Source: Polyrhizophydium stewartii
Taxonomy: Eukaryota > Chytridiomycota > Chytridiomycetes > Rhizophydiales
Assembly (NCBI GenBank): GCA_027604665.1
Contig: JADGIZ010000066.1
Location: 1-31,681, forward strand
Length of the DNA stretch: 31,681 nucleotides
Reading direction: 5' to 3'
Each line of letters opens with the position of its first letter. Position 1 is the stretch's first letter. This document shows, piece by piece, positions 31,516 to 31,681 of the stretch. A program made the position numbers and the translations under genes. The notes beneath the pieces were generated by a model, which worked only from the letters and a program-made list of their open reading frames with translations, did not search any database and had not been told where the DNA came from.

Positions 31516-31681
31516 ATGGCGTTCGTTCCCCCCTCGTTCAGCGACCTGGGCAAGTCGGCCTCGGACCTTCTGTCGAAGGACTTCCCCGTCGGCGCTGCCA
31601 AGCTCGAGGTCAACACGACCACGCCCAACGGCATTGTGAGTCCCGCCCGCCTGGCCGCCCGCCTGCCCGCCGCGCCCGGGC
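31516..31681 (+). CDS. POR1: Mitochondrial outer-membrane porin (VDAC), 5' end only
   Basis: Exon 1 (31516-31635) codes 40 residues. PPSFSDLGKSASDLLSKDFP matches the N-terminal helix of VDAC/Por1, and TTTPNGI matches the start of the first beta strand. A GTGAGT donor follows at 31636 and the rest lies beyond the right edge. VDAC is the 19-strand beta-barrel that passes ATP and metabolites across the outer mitochondrial membrane. The ATG is the first in a short 5' region and sits exactly at the family start. Confidence 0.9.
   Translation, partial: MAFVPPSFSDLGKSASDLLSKDFPVGAAKLEVNTTTPNGIVSPARLAARLPAAPG

Noticed and set aside
1..31681. Transposons, viral insertions, CRISPR arrays or bacterial gene islands
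   Set aside because: No terminal repeats, transposase, reverse transcriptase or spacer arrays were seen. Repeats are limited to short homopolymers and the two CAG tracts.

Overview
The window is eukaryotic nuclear DNA. It is GC-rich, and its twelve recognisable protein genes (ten complete at both ends on the model given here, plus VDAC cut by the right edge and a doubtful N-terminal fragment at the left edge as a thirteenth) are cut by 50 mapped introns of 52-302 nt. Donors are mostly GTGAGN, GTGCGT, GTACGT or GTATGT. Acceptors are mostly CAG, often with a CTGAC-like branch site 20-40 nt upstream. An OCH1-type GT32 mannosyltransferase and fungal-type BRF1 and porin point to a fungus. Several neighbours are typical of animals and early-diverging lineages and are missing from model yeasts: ataxin-3, RMC1, SMPD4, a WDCP-like protein and a CCDC33-like C2/coiled-coil protein. 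My inference is an early-diverging, probably zoosporic (flagellated) fungus. No search was run. All families were recognised by eye from conserved motifs, and exon joins were checked for phase and frame.

Layout, left to right. 1-586 (-): N-terminal fragment resembling an MFS transporter. 721-3836 (-): RNR1. 3837-4721: divergent intergenic region. 4722-7103 (+): BRF1. 7189-8391 (-): ataxin-3, convergent with BRF1. 8392-8712: divergent intergenic region. 8713-10279, 10295-12556 and 12553-16504 (+): three head-to-tail genes (WDCP-like, CCDC33-like, TTI1) separated by 15 nt and then overlapping as ATGA. 16563-20243 (-): SMPD4, convergent with TTI1 at 58 bp. 20387-23663 (-): RMC1. 23783-24942 (-): GT32 mannosyltransferase. 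25349-29709 (-): importin-7/8. 29710-29879: 170-bp bidirectional promoter. 29880-31382 (+): proteasome subunit alpha1. 31516 to the end (+): first exon of mitochondrial porin (VDAC).

The genes are mostly housekeeping and do not form one pathway. They cover dNTP synthesis, Pol III initiation, ubiquitin editing, PIKK assembly, sphingolipid/nuclear-envelope function, Rab7 activation, Golgi mannosylation, nuclear import, proteolysis and outer-membrane permeability. The most unusual structural feature is the WDCP-like/CCDC33-like/TTI1 stack, where there is no room for separate promoters or 3' UTRs between coding regions. No tRNA, rRNA, transposon or CRISPR array was seen.
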